From Nansenia antarctica (lineage: Eukaryota; Chordata; Actinopteri; Argentiniformes; Microstomatidae): a stretch of 64,000 nt of DNA. Shown in pieces: positions 11,130 to 20,554 of the stretch (within the stretch, counting starts at the first letter, position 1; each line of letters opens with the position of its first letter). The stretch lies in the NCBI GenBank assembly GCA_963989245.1, contig OZ022340.1, positions 46,833,948 through 46,897,947 on the forward strand, written 5' to 3'. Under the pieces are notes generated by a model that saw only the letters and a list, made by a program, of their open reading frames with translations, was not told where the DNA came from and ran no database searches. Position numbers and translations under genes: made by a program.

Positions 11130-11661
11130 TCCAAATGGCCAGCAGGGTCCGCTCCACTGCAGATCTGCCTGAATGACACCTCATGGCAGGAATATGAGCA
11201 TGAGGACCTGGAACAGTTCACGTCGTCGGTTCTGAACCACATAGTGAACTGCACCAACTCAGCCACCGTGGACAAACGTGTCCGGGTCTACCCCAACACG
11301 AAGCCATGGATGACTGAGAAGGTCCGACAACTGCTCAAGGAGAGGAACAACGCCTTCTCAGCGAAGGACAAACTGCTGTATAACACCACCAGGGCTAACC
11401 TAAACCGTGGCATCCGGGAGGCCAAGGCAGACCACAGAGAGAAGATTGAGGAATGCTTCCTGAGCAACGACTCCAGGCGGGTGTGGCAGGGGGTTCAGCG
11501 CATGACAAACTTCAGAGCCAACAGGCTCTCCGCCGCTAAGGGCGACCCCCTGCTGGAGGAAGAGCTGAACTCCTTCTACACCCGGTTCGACGAGGGGCGA
11601 ACGGAGGTAACCACAACACAAACACCACTCTCTCCAGCTCTCAGCAGCCTCACCCTCACAT
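11130..11661 (+). mobile_element. L2-like LINE internal fragment
   Basis: About 530 bp nearly identical to 4703-5230 of the LINE at 3.7-6.5 kb (endonuclease-RT linker: NTKPWMTEKV, REAKADHREKIEE). It ends abruptly at CTCACCCTCACA, where a Harbinger terminus begins. Confidence 0.88.
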
Positions 11662-12183
11662 AGGGCTTTCACACCGGCAAAGAACCGTGCCGGTTCGCGT
11701 TCGGAAACCTGCGAACCCTGGAGCTGTCTGGCGAACGAGCCCGCGTTCACACCAATTTAAATGGAACCATCCGCGTTTTCAACAGAGGGCGTTAAAAAGA
11801 AGAAGATCAGCAGAGGGCGTTGCTCAATTAAGTAAACAAAATCGGAAAAAATGGCAGATCGCATTGATCAACTGATGGCTTTCCTGATGTTACTCCAAAT
11901 ATTTGTTTTCACGCAATTATCCATGGCCCAACAACTGCTTATCAACAGAAGAGACAGAAGAGAAAGAAGAATACCACGTAGAAGGCAATTACGCCTAAGG
12001 CGAATGGTATGTAAAAAGGATATGCAATGTTATATATATATATAGAGAACATCACAGAGCTTATGCTATACGTCAGAAATCTGCTCGACACAGCCCTTGC
12101 GTTGAAAGCGGCTGTTGACGGTGAGCGAATGGCCATGATATCAACCAAAGAACACTGATCAGACCTTCTCTACCTTCAAACTG

Positions 12184-12310
12184 TTTTTTTTAATACTGTA
12201 TATTCCTATGTATTTTGTGTTTTGAATTTTGTGGCTGTTTTTAGATTTGTTGTTGTACGGCGACCTTGAGTGCCATGAGAGGCGCCATATAAAATAAATG
12301 TATTATTATT
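12184..12310 (+). repeat. LINE 3' tail
   Basis: Contains GTACGGCGACCTTGAGTGCC followed by GGCGCCATATAAAATAAATG and (ATT)n. It is the same tail as 17887-17998 and lies within the Harbinger first intron. Confidence 0.65.
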
Positions 12311-12413
12311 ATATATTCGCTGGAAATAACGTAACGTTCGAGTCAGCAAATAAGTTCGTAATTTATCATCTAACGTTAATTATAACAAAGCATGGTATGA
12401 CAATGGACATTTT

Positions 12414-12826
12414 ATGGAAAATGTAACTTTACAGGCAATCATAAACGCCATGAGAACACGGAGGGTGTGGGCACATCCACGGACACAGGAATGGTGGGAT
12501 GACATTGTTCCCGGTTTCGACAATGACATGTTCATAAGGAACTTTCGGGTGTCCCGGGAGTCCTTCACCTACATCTGTCGTCGCCTAGGCCGTGTCCTGC
12601 AAAGGAAGACCACCAACTACCGGTTATCTGTACCTGAGTCTAAAGGGGTTGCCGTCGCCCTGTGGAGACTGGCCACCGACAATGATTACAGGAGTGTCAG
12701 TCACCTTTTTGGCATTGGCATTTCTACTGTTTGTCTTTGTGTGCAGGATTTCTGCAATGCAGTTATTAAGGTGCTGCTTCCTGACCACATTAAGACCCCT
12801 GATTCTCGTAAATTGATGGAGATGGC
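12414..12826 (+). pseudogene. Harbinger transposase, N-terminal half
   Basis: HARBI1-like transposase. Residues include RRVWAHPRTQEWWDDIVP, FRVSRESFTYICRRLGRVL and VAVALWRLATDNDYRSVSHL, the helix-turn-helix/DNA-binding region preceding the DDE core. The frame is interrupted after RKLMEMA by a LINE (whose first codons read PIKHRIDYKIL). The catalytic half lies about 5.2 kb downstream. Function is lost through the insertion rather than through point mutations in this half. Confidence 0.85.
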
Positions 12827-13180
12827 TCCCCATCAAACACCGCATCGATTACAAAATCCTTCTCCATACTTTCAAGGCCATCCATAACCTCTTCCCTCCA
12901 TACCTGTCCGACCTCCTCCACATCAAAATTCCCACCCGGTCCCTCAGGTCTGCCTCCTCCATCAACCTGACCGTCCCCCCAGCCTGTCTGTCCACCATGG
13001 GGTTTAGAGCCTTCAGCCGCTCCGCCCCTCGCCTCTGGAACTCCCTCCCCCCCGACATCAGGAACATTGTTTCAATTTCCTCATTCAAAACCCACCTGTT
13101 TACGCAGGCGTATCCCTATTGATTTACTGTTCCTGTTCTGCTCTGCTGCTAGCTATGTTTTATACTGTATATTTCTATGT
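12827..13180 (+). mobile_element. LINE C-terminal fragment nested in Harbinger
   Basis: Reads PIKHRIDYKIL, FKAIHNLFPPYLSDLL and RAFSRSAPRLWNSLPPDI, then FKTHLFTQAYPY and a stop. This is the conserved C-terminus of fish L2/I-like LINEs. Its 3' UTR is interrupted at about 13180 by the repeat-bounded segment and resumes at 17887. Confidence 0.8.
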
Positions 13181-13344
13181 ATTGTAGCGAACGGAGACTT
13201 GGTAGTGTAACTCGCCCCATGCGGGAATCGAACCCCGATCTACCGCATAACCGACGACCGCGCTAACCATTAGACCAAGAGAGTTAACTCCCTTGGAGGA
13301 GCTGTTAACGGGGCCTCATACAGGATCGTTACACTATCCTCACC
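13181..13344 (-). repeat. 160-bp tRNA-like/LTR-like repeat, copy 1
   Basis: Begins TGTAGCGAACGG and ends GATCGTTACA. Read on the minus strand it contains an A-box-like TGGTCTAATGG and a perfect B box GGTTCGATTCC. Near-identical copies lie at 13442-13605 and 17735-17886, with a diverged one near 29850. The outer copies flank a 4.7-kb segment with GTAT on both sides (a possible 4-bp target duplication), so it could be the LTR of a small composite element or a recurrent SINE. T-arm pairing is too poor for a functional tRNA. Confidence 0.7.
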
Positions 13345-13441
13345 GTTCGGGAAAGCGTGCCCTCACGCTTCACTATGTCAAGTCCCTCACGTGGACACGC
13401 TCTCCGATGGCCTTCCTTCCATCCCAACTTTCTGACACCAG

Positions 13442-13605
13442 TGTAGCGAACGGGAACTTCTAGTGTAACTCGCCCCATGCGGGTATCGAACCCCGATCTC
13501 CCGCATAACCGACGACCGCGCTAACCATTAGACCAAGAGAGTTAACTCCCTTGGAGGAGCTGTTAACGGGGCCTCATACAGGATCGTTACACTATCCTCA
13601 CCGTT
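13442..13605 (-). repeat. 160-bp tRNA-like/LTR-like repeat, copy 2
   Basis: The second copy in a roughly 261-bp tandem arrangement with copy 1. The following approximately 95 bp, starting CTATCCTCACCGTTCGGG, are also duplicated. Confidence 0.7.
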
Positions 13606-13699
13606 CGGGAGAGCGTGCCCTCACGCTTCACTATGTCAAGTCCCTCACGTGGACACGCCTCTCCGATGGCCTCTACAGACTTGATTGTGGGGGGGAGGT

Positions 13700-13970
13700 A
13701 GTGTAACGGACTGAGTTCTAGTGGGTTAACATTACTGTGGCTTTAAGAGTTGTTGTTGTTGGATGACGTTCATCCGGGGGAGGGAGGGTTCTGGGGCCGG
13801 GAGCGGGAGAGGAGCGACTTGGGAGAGAGAGTGGGAGAGTGAGACGAGAGGATTGAGTGCTGGGTGTTAGATAAGATTGAGTGTGAATTAAGAGAGTTAT
13901 AACTTGTAAGAACTGAGAATAAAGCTGGAAAGCAAGAAAAAAAAAAAAAAAAAAAAAGGGTGGTTGTTTT
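13700..13970 (+). repeat. LTR-like U3/R segment with poly(A)
   Basis: Follows a G-rich tract (GGGGGGGAGG) and starts TGTAACGGACTGAG. It ends with AATAAAGC and a run of about 20 A. It is joined directly to an ndc80-like 5' UTR. A second copy without the first 20 bases is at 16961-17204. Confidence 0.55.
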
Positions 13971-14024
13971 GACTTCAGACGCTCGAGAGGTGCTTTCAAA
14001 CGGACTGACATCAAGTTATAGAAA

Positions 14025-14314
14025 ATGGAAAGATCCAGGATGCGCCGTGCCTCCAGCAACCACAGGCTGTCGGAGCTCCCCCCCAGCGGGTGTACAACGA
14101 CAGTAACAGGATGAGTATGGTGTACGCCACACCCCAGAATAAACAACCGTCCTTCGGCAAGCTGAATATACCCAAGCCCCAGTCCGGCACCTCGGAGAGG
14201 AGGACCAGTTTCTTTGGAAATCGGACCAGCGGGGCGGGTATGGCTCGTAACAGAACTTTCGGGGCCTGTTCAATCCATGATTTTTCATCTTCATGTGTGG
14301 GGTCTGTCAGATAA
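14025..14314 (+). pseudogene. ndc80: NDC80 N-terminal exon copy 1, frameshifted
   Basis: A fragment of the kinetochore protein NDC80/HEC1. Reading starts MERSRMRRASSN; further on it has TPQNKQPSFGKLNIPKP and RRTSFFGNRTSGAG, matching the NDC80 N-terminal tail pattern TPQ..KPTFGKL.I.KP and FGKRTSG. Copy 1 has seven C's where copy 2 (17272) has eight, so its frame is broken after SEL. Neither copy continues into the calponin-homology domain; the frame runs off into ACSIHDFSSS, probably intron. The fragment is preceded by an LTR-like segment with poly(A), as is copy 2. Confidence 0.75.
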
Positions 14315-14529
14315 AAAATGTGTTAAGATTTAGAAAATGTTAATGTGTGTACCAGGTACAGTGTGTACCAGGTTAGATGGAACGTATAACCTGGTACTGG
14401 ATCTACTCTTCTACTGAACGTACTTCTCAGAGGGACATGAAGCAACGTGCCTAATTTGTTTAATACCACAGAGAAGGAGAAAACCAAACCAATCTGTCAA
14501 TTGTATTGTATTTTTATCTTGTTATTAAA

Positions 14530-14640
14530 GTTTGGACTGTTGTTTGACGTTTAGCAATTCCGGGTTTTTGTTTCAGTTTAAAGGGTTAGCCGGTTTGTTA
14601 TTTTTCATTCATGATAAACGTGTACCGTGTGGCAGCCCTC
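14530..14640 (+). repeat. module shared with 40270-40380 (inverted)
   Basis: About 110 bp including CGGGTTTTTGTTTCAGTTTA and GATAAACGTGTACCGTGTG. It reappears in reverse complement just upstream of the pcyt1b copy at 40.2 kb. Its nature is unknown. Confidence 0.55.
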
Positions 14641-15162
14641 TCACTATGTGCTGTGGCCAGCTGTTTTCCACATAACTTTTTTTTCAACACTTTCATTTTT
14701 AAAGGTTTGAACATTGATAAAATGTGGAGATCAGAGGTGATGAGATTTACTAAAGACCCCTTTTCTGTTGATGCTGGGGGAGAGTATGCAGCTGAAGCCA
14801 AACAGGTGCTTCAGTCACTGGACGAAGGCTCCCTGCAGTTAGAACTAATAGACATCCAAGCATCGTCTGATTTGAAGCATGATTTGAGATCATTGGCATG
14901 TGAGCAGTTTTGGGTTAAACTTAACCAGGTACAGTTCCCAAACACCAGAAGGTTGGCCTTTTTTCTACCTACTATGTTTGGTACAACGTATACTTGCGAG
15001 TCAAGCTTCTCGCATATGAATGCAATAAAGACCAACACACGTGCCTCCCTCACAAGTGCGCACCTCCACCAGTGTCTGCGTATAATATTGCCCTCACTCC
15101 ATATGAGCCTAACTTTGCAGTGCTTGCCAAGTCAAAGAAATGCCATTTCAGTCACTGATTAG
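14640..15162 (+). pseudogene. hAT transposase C-terminal fragment (ZBED5/GTF2IRD2-like)
   Basis: The last approximately 170 residues of a hAT-type transposase. FFLPTMFGTTYTCESSFSH followed by MNAIKTNTRASLTSAHLHQC is the conserved C-terminal dimerisation motif of the ZBED5/FAM200-like hAT family. The N-terminal BED finger and catalytic core are absent. It lies between the two ndc80 copies within the composite segment. Confidence 0.75.
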
Positions 15163-15734
15163 AGCACTGGTTGATTTTTCTTCCTTTTGAGGGTTTGTTA
15201 AAGCAGACGTGAAATGCACTGATGATAGTAGGCTAGAGTAGAGCACCGATATCCAAGTGGGCCTAATGTAGGCTAATCTGTTTTTTTTGTTTTTTTTAAA
15301 GGGAGACATTTTATACAATTAAAAAATGACTGGCACAACTTACTGATAATGCCATGACATGAGCACTTGATGTTTTTGTCTTTTATTTTGATTCGTTTTT
15401 TTTATGTTTTGAATTGAGTTGTAGCAGATGTCAAATGCACTGATTAGTAGAGAACAGGAAAAAAGTTATGCAATCTGGTTTGTTTTGTTTTATTGAGAAT
15501 GAAGACTGTGTAGCCTACTTCTGAGTGATATACAGTAGTATGAATAAACACTTTTGATGCACAAACTGGATGGTGAGACTGGATAGTATCCTCTGTGTTG
15601 TTGTGTGCAGTGACTGGTGTACAGAATGCTCCGGTGACTCTGTCTGCAGCCTCTACCCCATTGACTGGTCAGCGAACCAAGTCTGCACCGGTGCAAACTG
15701 GCACCTTGACTGCAGTTGGAAAAGAGACTGGTAC

Positions 15735-16137
15735 TAGTGTGTAAAGCCCAGTATGGTGGGGGTCTGTAGTGTGTACAGCCCAGTATGGTGGGGGTCTGTA
15801 GTGTGTACAGCCCAGTATGGTGGTGGTATGTAGTGTGTACAGTCCAGTATGGTGGGGGTCTGTAGTGTGTACAGCCCAGTATGGTGGGGGTCTGTAGTGT
15901 GTAAAGCCCAGTATGGTGGGGGTCTGTAGTGTGTAAAGCCCAGTATGGTGGAGGTCTGTAGTGTGTAAAGCCCAGTATGGTGGGGGTCTGTAGTGTGTAC
16001 AGCCCAGTATGGTGGAGGTCTGTAGTGTGTAAAGCCCAGTATGGTGGGTCTGTAGTGTGTAAAGCCCAGTATGGTGGGTCTGTAGTGTGTAAAGCCCAGT
16101 ATGGTGGGGGTCTGTAGTGTGTAAAGCCCAGTATGGT
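15735..16137 (+). repeat. ~33-bp minisatellite
   Basis: About 12 copies of a unit containing GTGTGTAAAGCCCAGTATGG then TGGGGGTCTGTA. The last unit runs straight into the smarcad1-like fragment, and one partial unit (GGTGGGGGTCTGTAGTGTG) reappears at its far end (16945-16963). The minus-strand frame across it is an artefact. Confidence 0.93.
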
Positions 16138-16955
16138 GAATCAAGAGGACAGAGGAAGAGTGGAGATGAAAGACAGTGAGATGGATGAGACCGTGGTCCC
16201 CGACACGCCGGATGCCAAGAGTCCCCCCGGGCCCAGCCCAGCCGGGGAGAGCGGGGTCCTGGACACCGACTCAGACTCTGACGTTGAGATAACTGGGTCC
16301 TTCATGAGGAAGAGCCTTGTGGTGGAGCTGGCTACAAAGCCTCTGCAGCCCACCTCCACTGGCCACACCTTCACGTTCCAGCCCCGCCCCTCTGCTTCGA
16401 CTGCTAAGTTGGCATACCGCAGCCTGCCTCATCGATGGCCTCCTCCCATGGGACCGTCAGTTCTACGATGAAGACACGCCGGCAGGACTTGGACCAGAGG
16501 ACTAGGTCTGGGCGCAGAAGAGAAGAGAGGAGAGAGAGAGAGCGTCCAGGGGGAGATGAAGTGATCGTGCTGTCAGACGAGGACGTGGAGGAGGGAGAGA
16601 AGGAGGGAGAGGAGAAGGAGAGAGAGAAGGAGGGAGAGGAGGAGGGGGCAGAGGGGGGGCCAGGAGTGTCAGCTGGTCTACGGGGCCCTGGGGGGCCTCT
16701 GTTGAAGGAGACCAGAGCCGCCAGCCAGCCGCCCACAAGCCTCCCTGGTGGAGCCGCCTGTAAGAGGAGCCTGGAGGAGGAGGAGGACGACAGCACCCAG
16801 GAGAGGAGGGCCAGCAAGAAGCCTGCCCTCCACCAAGACTCTGTGAACCTGAGGGACTTGCTGCTCCAGCATGATTGGCACTTTGAGGACACCTCAGAAG
16901 CTCTGCGCATCTCAGGACAGGACCAGCAGAGCTCCAACCCAGCTGGTGGGGGTCT
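16138..16955 (+). pseudogene. smarcad1: SMARCAD1-like N-terminal fragment, frameshifted
   Basis: Two overlapping frames (16133-16471 and 16435-16959) together resemble the N-terminal part of the SNF2-family remodeller SMARCAD1. Features are VVPDTPD, DTDSDSDVEI and EVIVLSDED (acidic, SUMO-interaction-like), a KRSLEEEEDDSTQ...KKPAL basic/acidic stretch, and a CUE-domain-like LRDLLLQHDWHFEDTSEAL, comparable with LREVLKEHEWMYTEALESL. One frameshift lies at about 16435-16470. The helicase is absent. Both ends abut the neighbouring minisatellite unit. The family call rests mainly on the CUE-like helix and is moderate. Confidence 0.55.
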
Positions 16956-16960
16956 GTAGT

Positions 16961-17702
16961 GTGGGTTAACATTACTGTGGCTTTAAGAGTTGTTGTTGTT
17001 GGATGACGTTCATCCGGGGGAGGGAGGGTTCTGGGGCCGGGAGCGGAAGAGGAGCGACTTGGGAGAGAGAGTGGGAGAGTGAGACGAGAGGATTGAGTGC
17101 TAGGTGTTAGATAAGATTGAGTGTGAATTAAGAGAGTTATAACTTGTAAGAACTGAGAATAAAGCTGGAAAGCAAGAAAAAAGAAAAAAAAAGAAGAAAA
17201 AAAAGGGCGGTTGTTTTGACTTCAGACGCTCGAGAGGTGCTTTCAAACGGACTGACATCAAGTTATAGAAAATGGAAAGATCCAGGATGCGCCGTGCCTC
17301 CAGCAACCCCAGGCTGTCGGAGCTCCCCCCCCAGCGGGTGTACAACGACGGTAACAGGATGATTATGGTGTACGCCACACCCCAGAATAAACAACCGTCC
17401 TTCGGCAAGCTGAATATACCCAAGCCCCAGTCCGGCACCTCGGAGAGGAGGACCAGTTTCTTTGGAAATCGGACCAGCGGGGCGGGTATGGCTCGTAACA
17501 GCGCCTTCGGGGCCTGTTCAATCCATGATTTTTCATCTTCATGTGTGGGGTCTGTCAGATAAAAAATGTGTTAAGATTTAGAAAATGTTAATGTGTGTAC
17601 CAGGTACAGTGTGTACCAGGTTAGATGGAACGTATAATCTGGTACTGGATCTACTCTTCTACTGAACGTACTTCTCAGAGGGACATGAAGCAATGTGCCT
17701 AA
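16961..17702 (+). repeat. second copy of the LTR-ndc80 module
   Basis: About 740 bp nearly identical to 13720-14452, from GTGGGTTAACATTACTGTGG to AAGCAATGTGCCTAA. It holds the LTR-like segment, an A-rich tract, the ndc80 5' UTR and exon and about 140 bp beyond. Copies diverge abruptly at both ends, so this is a duplication inside the composite segment. Confidence 0.9.
17272..17562 (+). pseudogene. ndc80: NDC80 N-terminal exon copy 2, open
   Basis: A 96-codon open frame starting MERSRMRRASSNPRLSELPP and containing VYATPQNKQPSFGKLNI and RTSFFGNRTSGAGMARNSAF, which matches the NDC80 N-terminal tail (Aurora B-regulated microtubule-contact region). Unlike copy 1 it lacks the 1-base deletion. It stops after SCVGSVR, where NDC80 should continue into the CH domain, so it is still only a 5' fragment. 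An LTR-like sequence immediately upstream might supply a promoter. Confidence 0.78.
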
Positions 17703-17734
17703 GTAGTAAACACAGTCATTTCTAAGAAAAAAAG

Positions 17735-17886
17735 AGTAGCGAACGGAGACTTGGTAGTGTAACTCGCCCCATGCGGGAATCGAACCCCGATCTCCCGCAT
17801 AACCGACGACCGCGCTAACCATTAGACCAAGAGAGTTAACTCCCTTGGAGGAGCTGTTAACAGGGGCCTCATACAGGATCGTTACA
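17735..17886 (-). repeat. 160-bp tRNA-like/LTR-like repeat, copy 3
   Basis: Starts TAGCGAACGGAG after a purine-rich AAGAAAAAAAGAG (polypurine-tract-like) and ends GATCGTTACA followed by GTAT. It closes the 4.7-kb segment opened at 13181. Confidence 0.7.
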
Positions 17887-17998
17887 GTATTTTGTATTTA
17901 GAATTTTGTAACTGTTTTTTAAAATTTGTTGTACGGCGACCTTGAGTGCCATGAAAGGCGCCTTATAAAATAAATGTATTATTATTATTATTACATTT
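17887..17998 (+). mobile_element. LINE 3' tail (continuation of 12827-13180)
   Basis: Resumes TATTTTGTATTTAGAATTTTG, gives GTACGGCGACCTTGAGTGCC and ends (ATT)n. It joins the Harbinger catalytic half at about 18000. Confidence 0.75.
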
Positions 17999-18001
17999 TT
18001 C

Positions 18002-18653
18002 GGCAACAGGTGGAGCGATAGATGGCAGCCACATCCCCATAATAGCACCTGAAGCGTTCCCACGTGACTATTATAACAGAAAGGGATGGCATTCAATCAT
18101 ACTTCAGGGTGTTGTTGATGGCAAGGGTCTGTTCTGGGATGTTTGTGTTGGTTTTCCTGGGAATGTCCATGATTCACGGGTTCTGAGGCAGTCTCATTTG
18201 TGGGAAATTGTGACTGATGGACAATTTTTTAATCAGCACACCGCAAACATCTCAGGATGTGACATAGGACACTACCTAATTGGAGACCCTGCGTACCCTC
18301 TGCAACCATGGCTGATGAAGCCTTTTTCTGATACAGGCCGACTGACCCAGGAGCAACACATTTATAATGGCAGGCTAAACAGTGCTAGGGCAGTTGTGGA
18401 GACATCCTTTGGAAGGCTGAAAGGTAGATGGAGGTGTCTCCTAAAGAGGAATGACTGTCAATTGGACCTCACCCAAAAAATGGTGATGGCCTGTTGTGTA
18501 CTGCACAACATTTGTGAGGAGCATGGGGACCGCTACATGCCAGACCCTCCAGTGATGGAGAATGTGCAGCCACCTGTTCGTATGTTCCAGGAACGTCAAC
18601 AGGAAGGAGCTGGTGTGAGAGCTGCACTGCTTGAATATTTCAACTCAGACTGA
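18002..18653 (+). pseudogene. Harbinger transposase, catalytic DDE half
   Basis: Open from about 18002 to the stop at 18653. It contains the three acidic catalytic positions of PIF/Harbinger: GGAIDGSHIPI (D), YLIGDPAYPLQPW (D) and ARAVVETSFGRLKGRW (E), with RDYYNRKGWHS and CCVLHNICEEHGD between and after them. It is the C-terminal partner of 12414-12826. A truncated tandem copy of its last approximately 30 codons follows at about 18690-18795 (GTGCAGCCACCTGTTCGTGT repeated). Confidence 0.9.
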
Positions 18654-18837
18654 TGGACAGATGCAGTATTTTATTTGTGATATGATTTGTTAAAGAACGT
18701 GCAGCCACCTGTTCGTGTGTTCAGCCACCTGTTCGTGTGTTCCAGGAACATCAACAGGATGGAGCTGCACTGCTTGAATATTTAAACTCTGACTGAGTGA
18801 CAGATTACAGTTTCAAGTTTATTTGTGACATTATTTG

Positions 18838-18985
18838 TTAAGACATGTAAAGCATTTTTTGAATTGCCCCTGTTGTATGAAATGTGCTATACAAATAATA
18901 TCCTTTTTCAGTATTTCTTGCAATATGCAAAGCACTTTGAATTGCCCCTGTTGTATGAAATGTGCTATACAAATAAACTTTCCTT
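18838..18985 (+). repeat. retroposon tail, tandem partial copies
   Basis: Two successive copies of the tail ATTGCCCCTGTTGTATGAAA followed by GTGCTATACAAATAA, the same as at 6.7 kb. Confidence 0.6.
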
Positions 18986-19263
18986 GCCATTAATGCAGGT
19001 AAGACAAGGCAGCGGTGCCGTTAGTGAGTCAACTGTCTACAGTGGGCTTGTTCCAAGAGTCTGATCATCTGGGGGAAGAAGCTGTTTGTTAGTCTTGTTC
19101 TGTACATTTGTTCTTTTCTATATTTCTCCCACCCCCCCCCCAACAAAATCAGACAGCAATGGTTTTCAACCCCAAAAATAAAGAAACACAAATATAACAG
19201 AAAGTGTACGTGTGTCTATAAAGTTCTTCCCATATTTAAACATGTATCAAATATAAAGTAATA

Positions 19264-19345
19264 TGTACAAGAAATGAATGAATGGTCTTTATTGTCATTA
19301 ATACAGTACAGGTACCATACAACGACATTTAGGAGAGGGGGCTCC
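19264..19345 (-). mobile_element. L2 LINE 3' tip, inverted
   Basis: AATGAATGAATGG followed by TCTTTATTGTCATTAATACA and CGACATTTAGGAG is the reverse complement of the L2 tail at 20095-20170. It abuts a + strand copy of the same family. Confidence 0.85.
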
Positions 19346-20170
19346 AAGAAGGCACAACAGCGGCTCTACTTCGAGTCCTCAGGAACTACCACCTCAGACA
19401 GGAGCTGCTTGTGACCTTCTACCGCTGCACAGTGGAGAGCATCCTCACCTACTGCATTTGCGTGTGGTTCTTCAGCTGCACAGCCGCAGAGAGGAAAGCG
19501 CTACAGAGTCGTGAGATCGGCCCAGAAGATCATCGGCGCCCCCCTCCCCTCTCTGGAAGAGCTGTACAACACACGCTGCCTCAGGAAGGCCTCCAAGATC
19601 TCCAGGGACCCATCCCACCCTGGGAACGAACACTTTGTTCGGCTGCGCTCAGGCAGGCGGTTCAGGACCATGTTCGCACGGACAAACAGACTGAAGCTCA
19701 GCTTCTACCCTAGGGCCATTCAGGCCCTGAACACAGCAAAGACCTAGGTTCTAGGCTCTGGACAATCTAGACAATTTGATGGCAGCTACTAGATTGTAAA
19801 CATAAGTGCAATATTGTAATACAACTGTGAACATTCTAAACCTGCTAACTGCCACACTTTAATGAATGTGCAACAAATATTATGTGCAATATGACAACCC
19901 ATGTGTACATAAGGTTCAGATATAGGAAAAAGTTAGGATATTTATATCATAGCATAGTGTACAGCACAGTGTTTTGTTGTATAGTATAGTAGATAGTGTA
20001 CATAGCCTTATTTATGTCAATCAGCTCTTTTCTCGTGTTTTACCCTTGGCTCGCTTGTTTTTAGTATTTTTTCCAAGCACCAGGGGAGCCCCCCCTCCTA
20101 AATTTCGTTGTATGGTACCTGTACTGTATTAATGACAATAACGACCATTCATTCATTCATTCATTCAAAA
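19346..20170 (+). mobile_element. L2 LINE 3' fragment with (ATTC)n tail
   Basis: Carries the C-terminal RT region of the 3.7-6.5 kb family. One frame gives TFYRCTVESILTYCICVWF, then a 1-base slip gives IIGAPLPSLEELYNTRCLRK. The full 3' UTR ends GTCATT-like ATTAATGACAATAACGACC and (ATTC)n. Confidence 0.9.
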
Positions 20171-20310
20171 CAAGCTGTGTTGGTTATCTAGCGAGTGTGT
20201 CATTGATTCTCAACAACGCTGGAATGTATTTACACTTTCCAGAATATAAGTCTGAACATTTGATCGGCTGATGACTTGTTCCCGGTTCCACCAGCTGCTG
20301 TCACATGGAG
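20168..20310 (+). repeat. uncharacterised repeat, 3 copies in tpo introns
   Basis: Contains ACAAGCTGTGTTGG, GTGTCATTGATT and TCAACAACG, then CTGAACATT. Related copies lie at about 24045-24150 and 25098-25200. The latter two are preceded by the inverted motif TTGTTGAGAATCACAA, suggesting a fold-back MITE. Confidence 0.5.
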
Positions 20311-20554
20311 TCGGCAAAGCTGAATGTATATAGATATACTATGCTATATGTCACTATATGGACAACAGTATGTGGACACAATCCCCTGGAGGCATGGGTC
20401 TCTGGCACACCACTACAATGTTAACTTTCACCCAATCAGCAGGGTTACTTTAAAGCACCATAACTGGATCAAGCTTGCAAAAAAACTGTGTTGGTTGGCA
20501 AACCAATTAGAGATTAAAGATGGCATACAGTACACACCTGTGTTGTGTTATGGG

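Larger units (their letters stand above)
11662..18660 (+). mobile_element. PIF/Harbinger transposon, split by nested insertions
   Basis: It begins GGGCTTTCACACCGGC, a typical Harbinger-like terminus. A short basic first exon at 11851-12003 (MADRIDQLMAF...RRRQLRLRRM, donor GTATGT) and the transposase N-terminal part at 12414-12826 are followed by foreign DNA. The catalytic half resumes at about 18000. The 3' TIR was not found. Inside lie a LINE (12827-13180 and 17887-17998) and, within that LINE, a 4.7-kb segment bounded by direct repeats. Confidence 0.8.

Noticed and set aside
13190..13330. Possible tRNA genes (A and B boxes present)
   Set aside because: T-arm and acceptor pairing is poor, and copies are embedded in longer dispersed repeats, so they are tRNA-derived.
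15734..16144. Minus-strand repetitive protein (LYTLQTPTILGFTH repeats)
   Set aside because: It is an artefact of the 33-bp minisatellite lacking stops.
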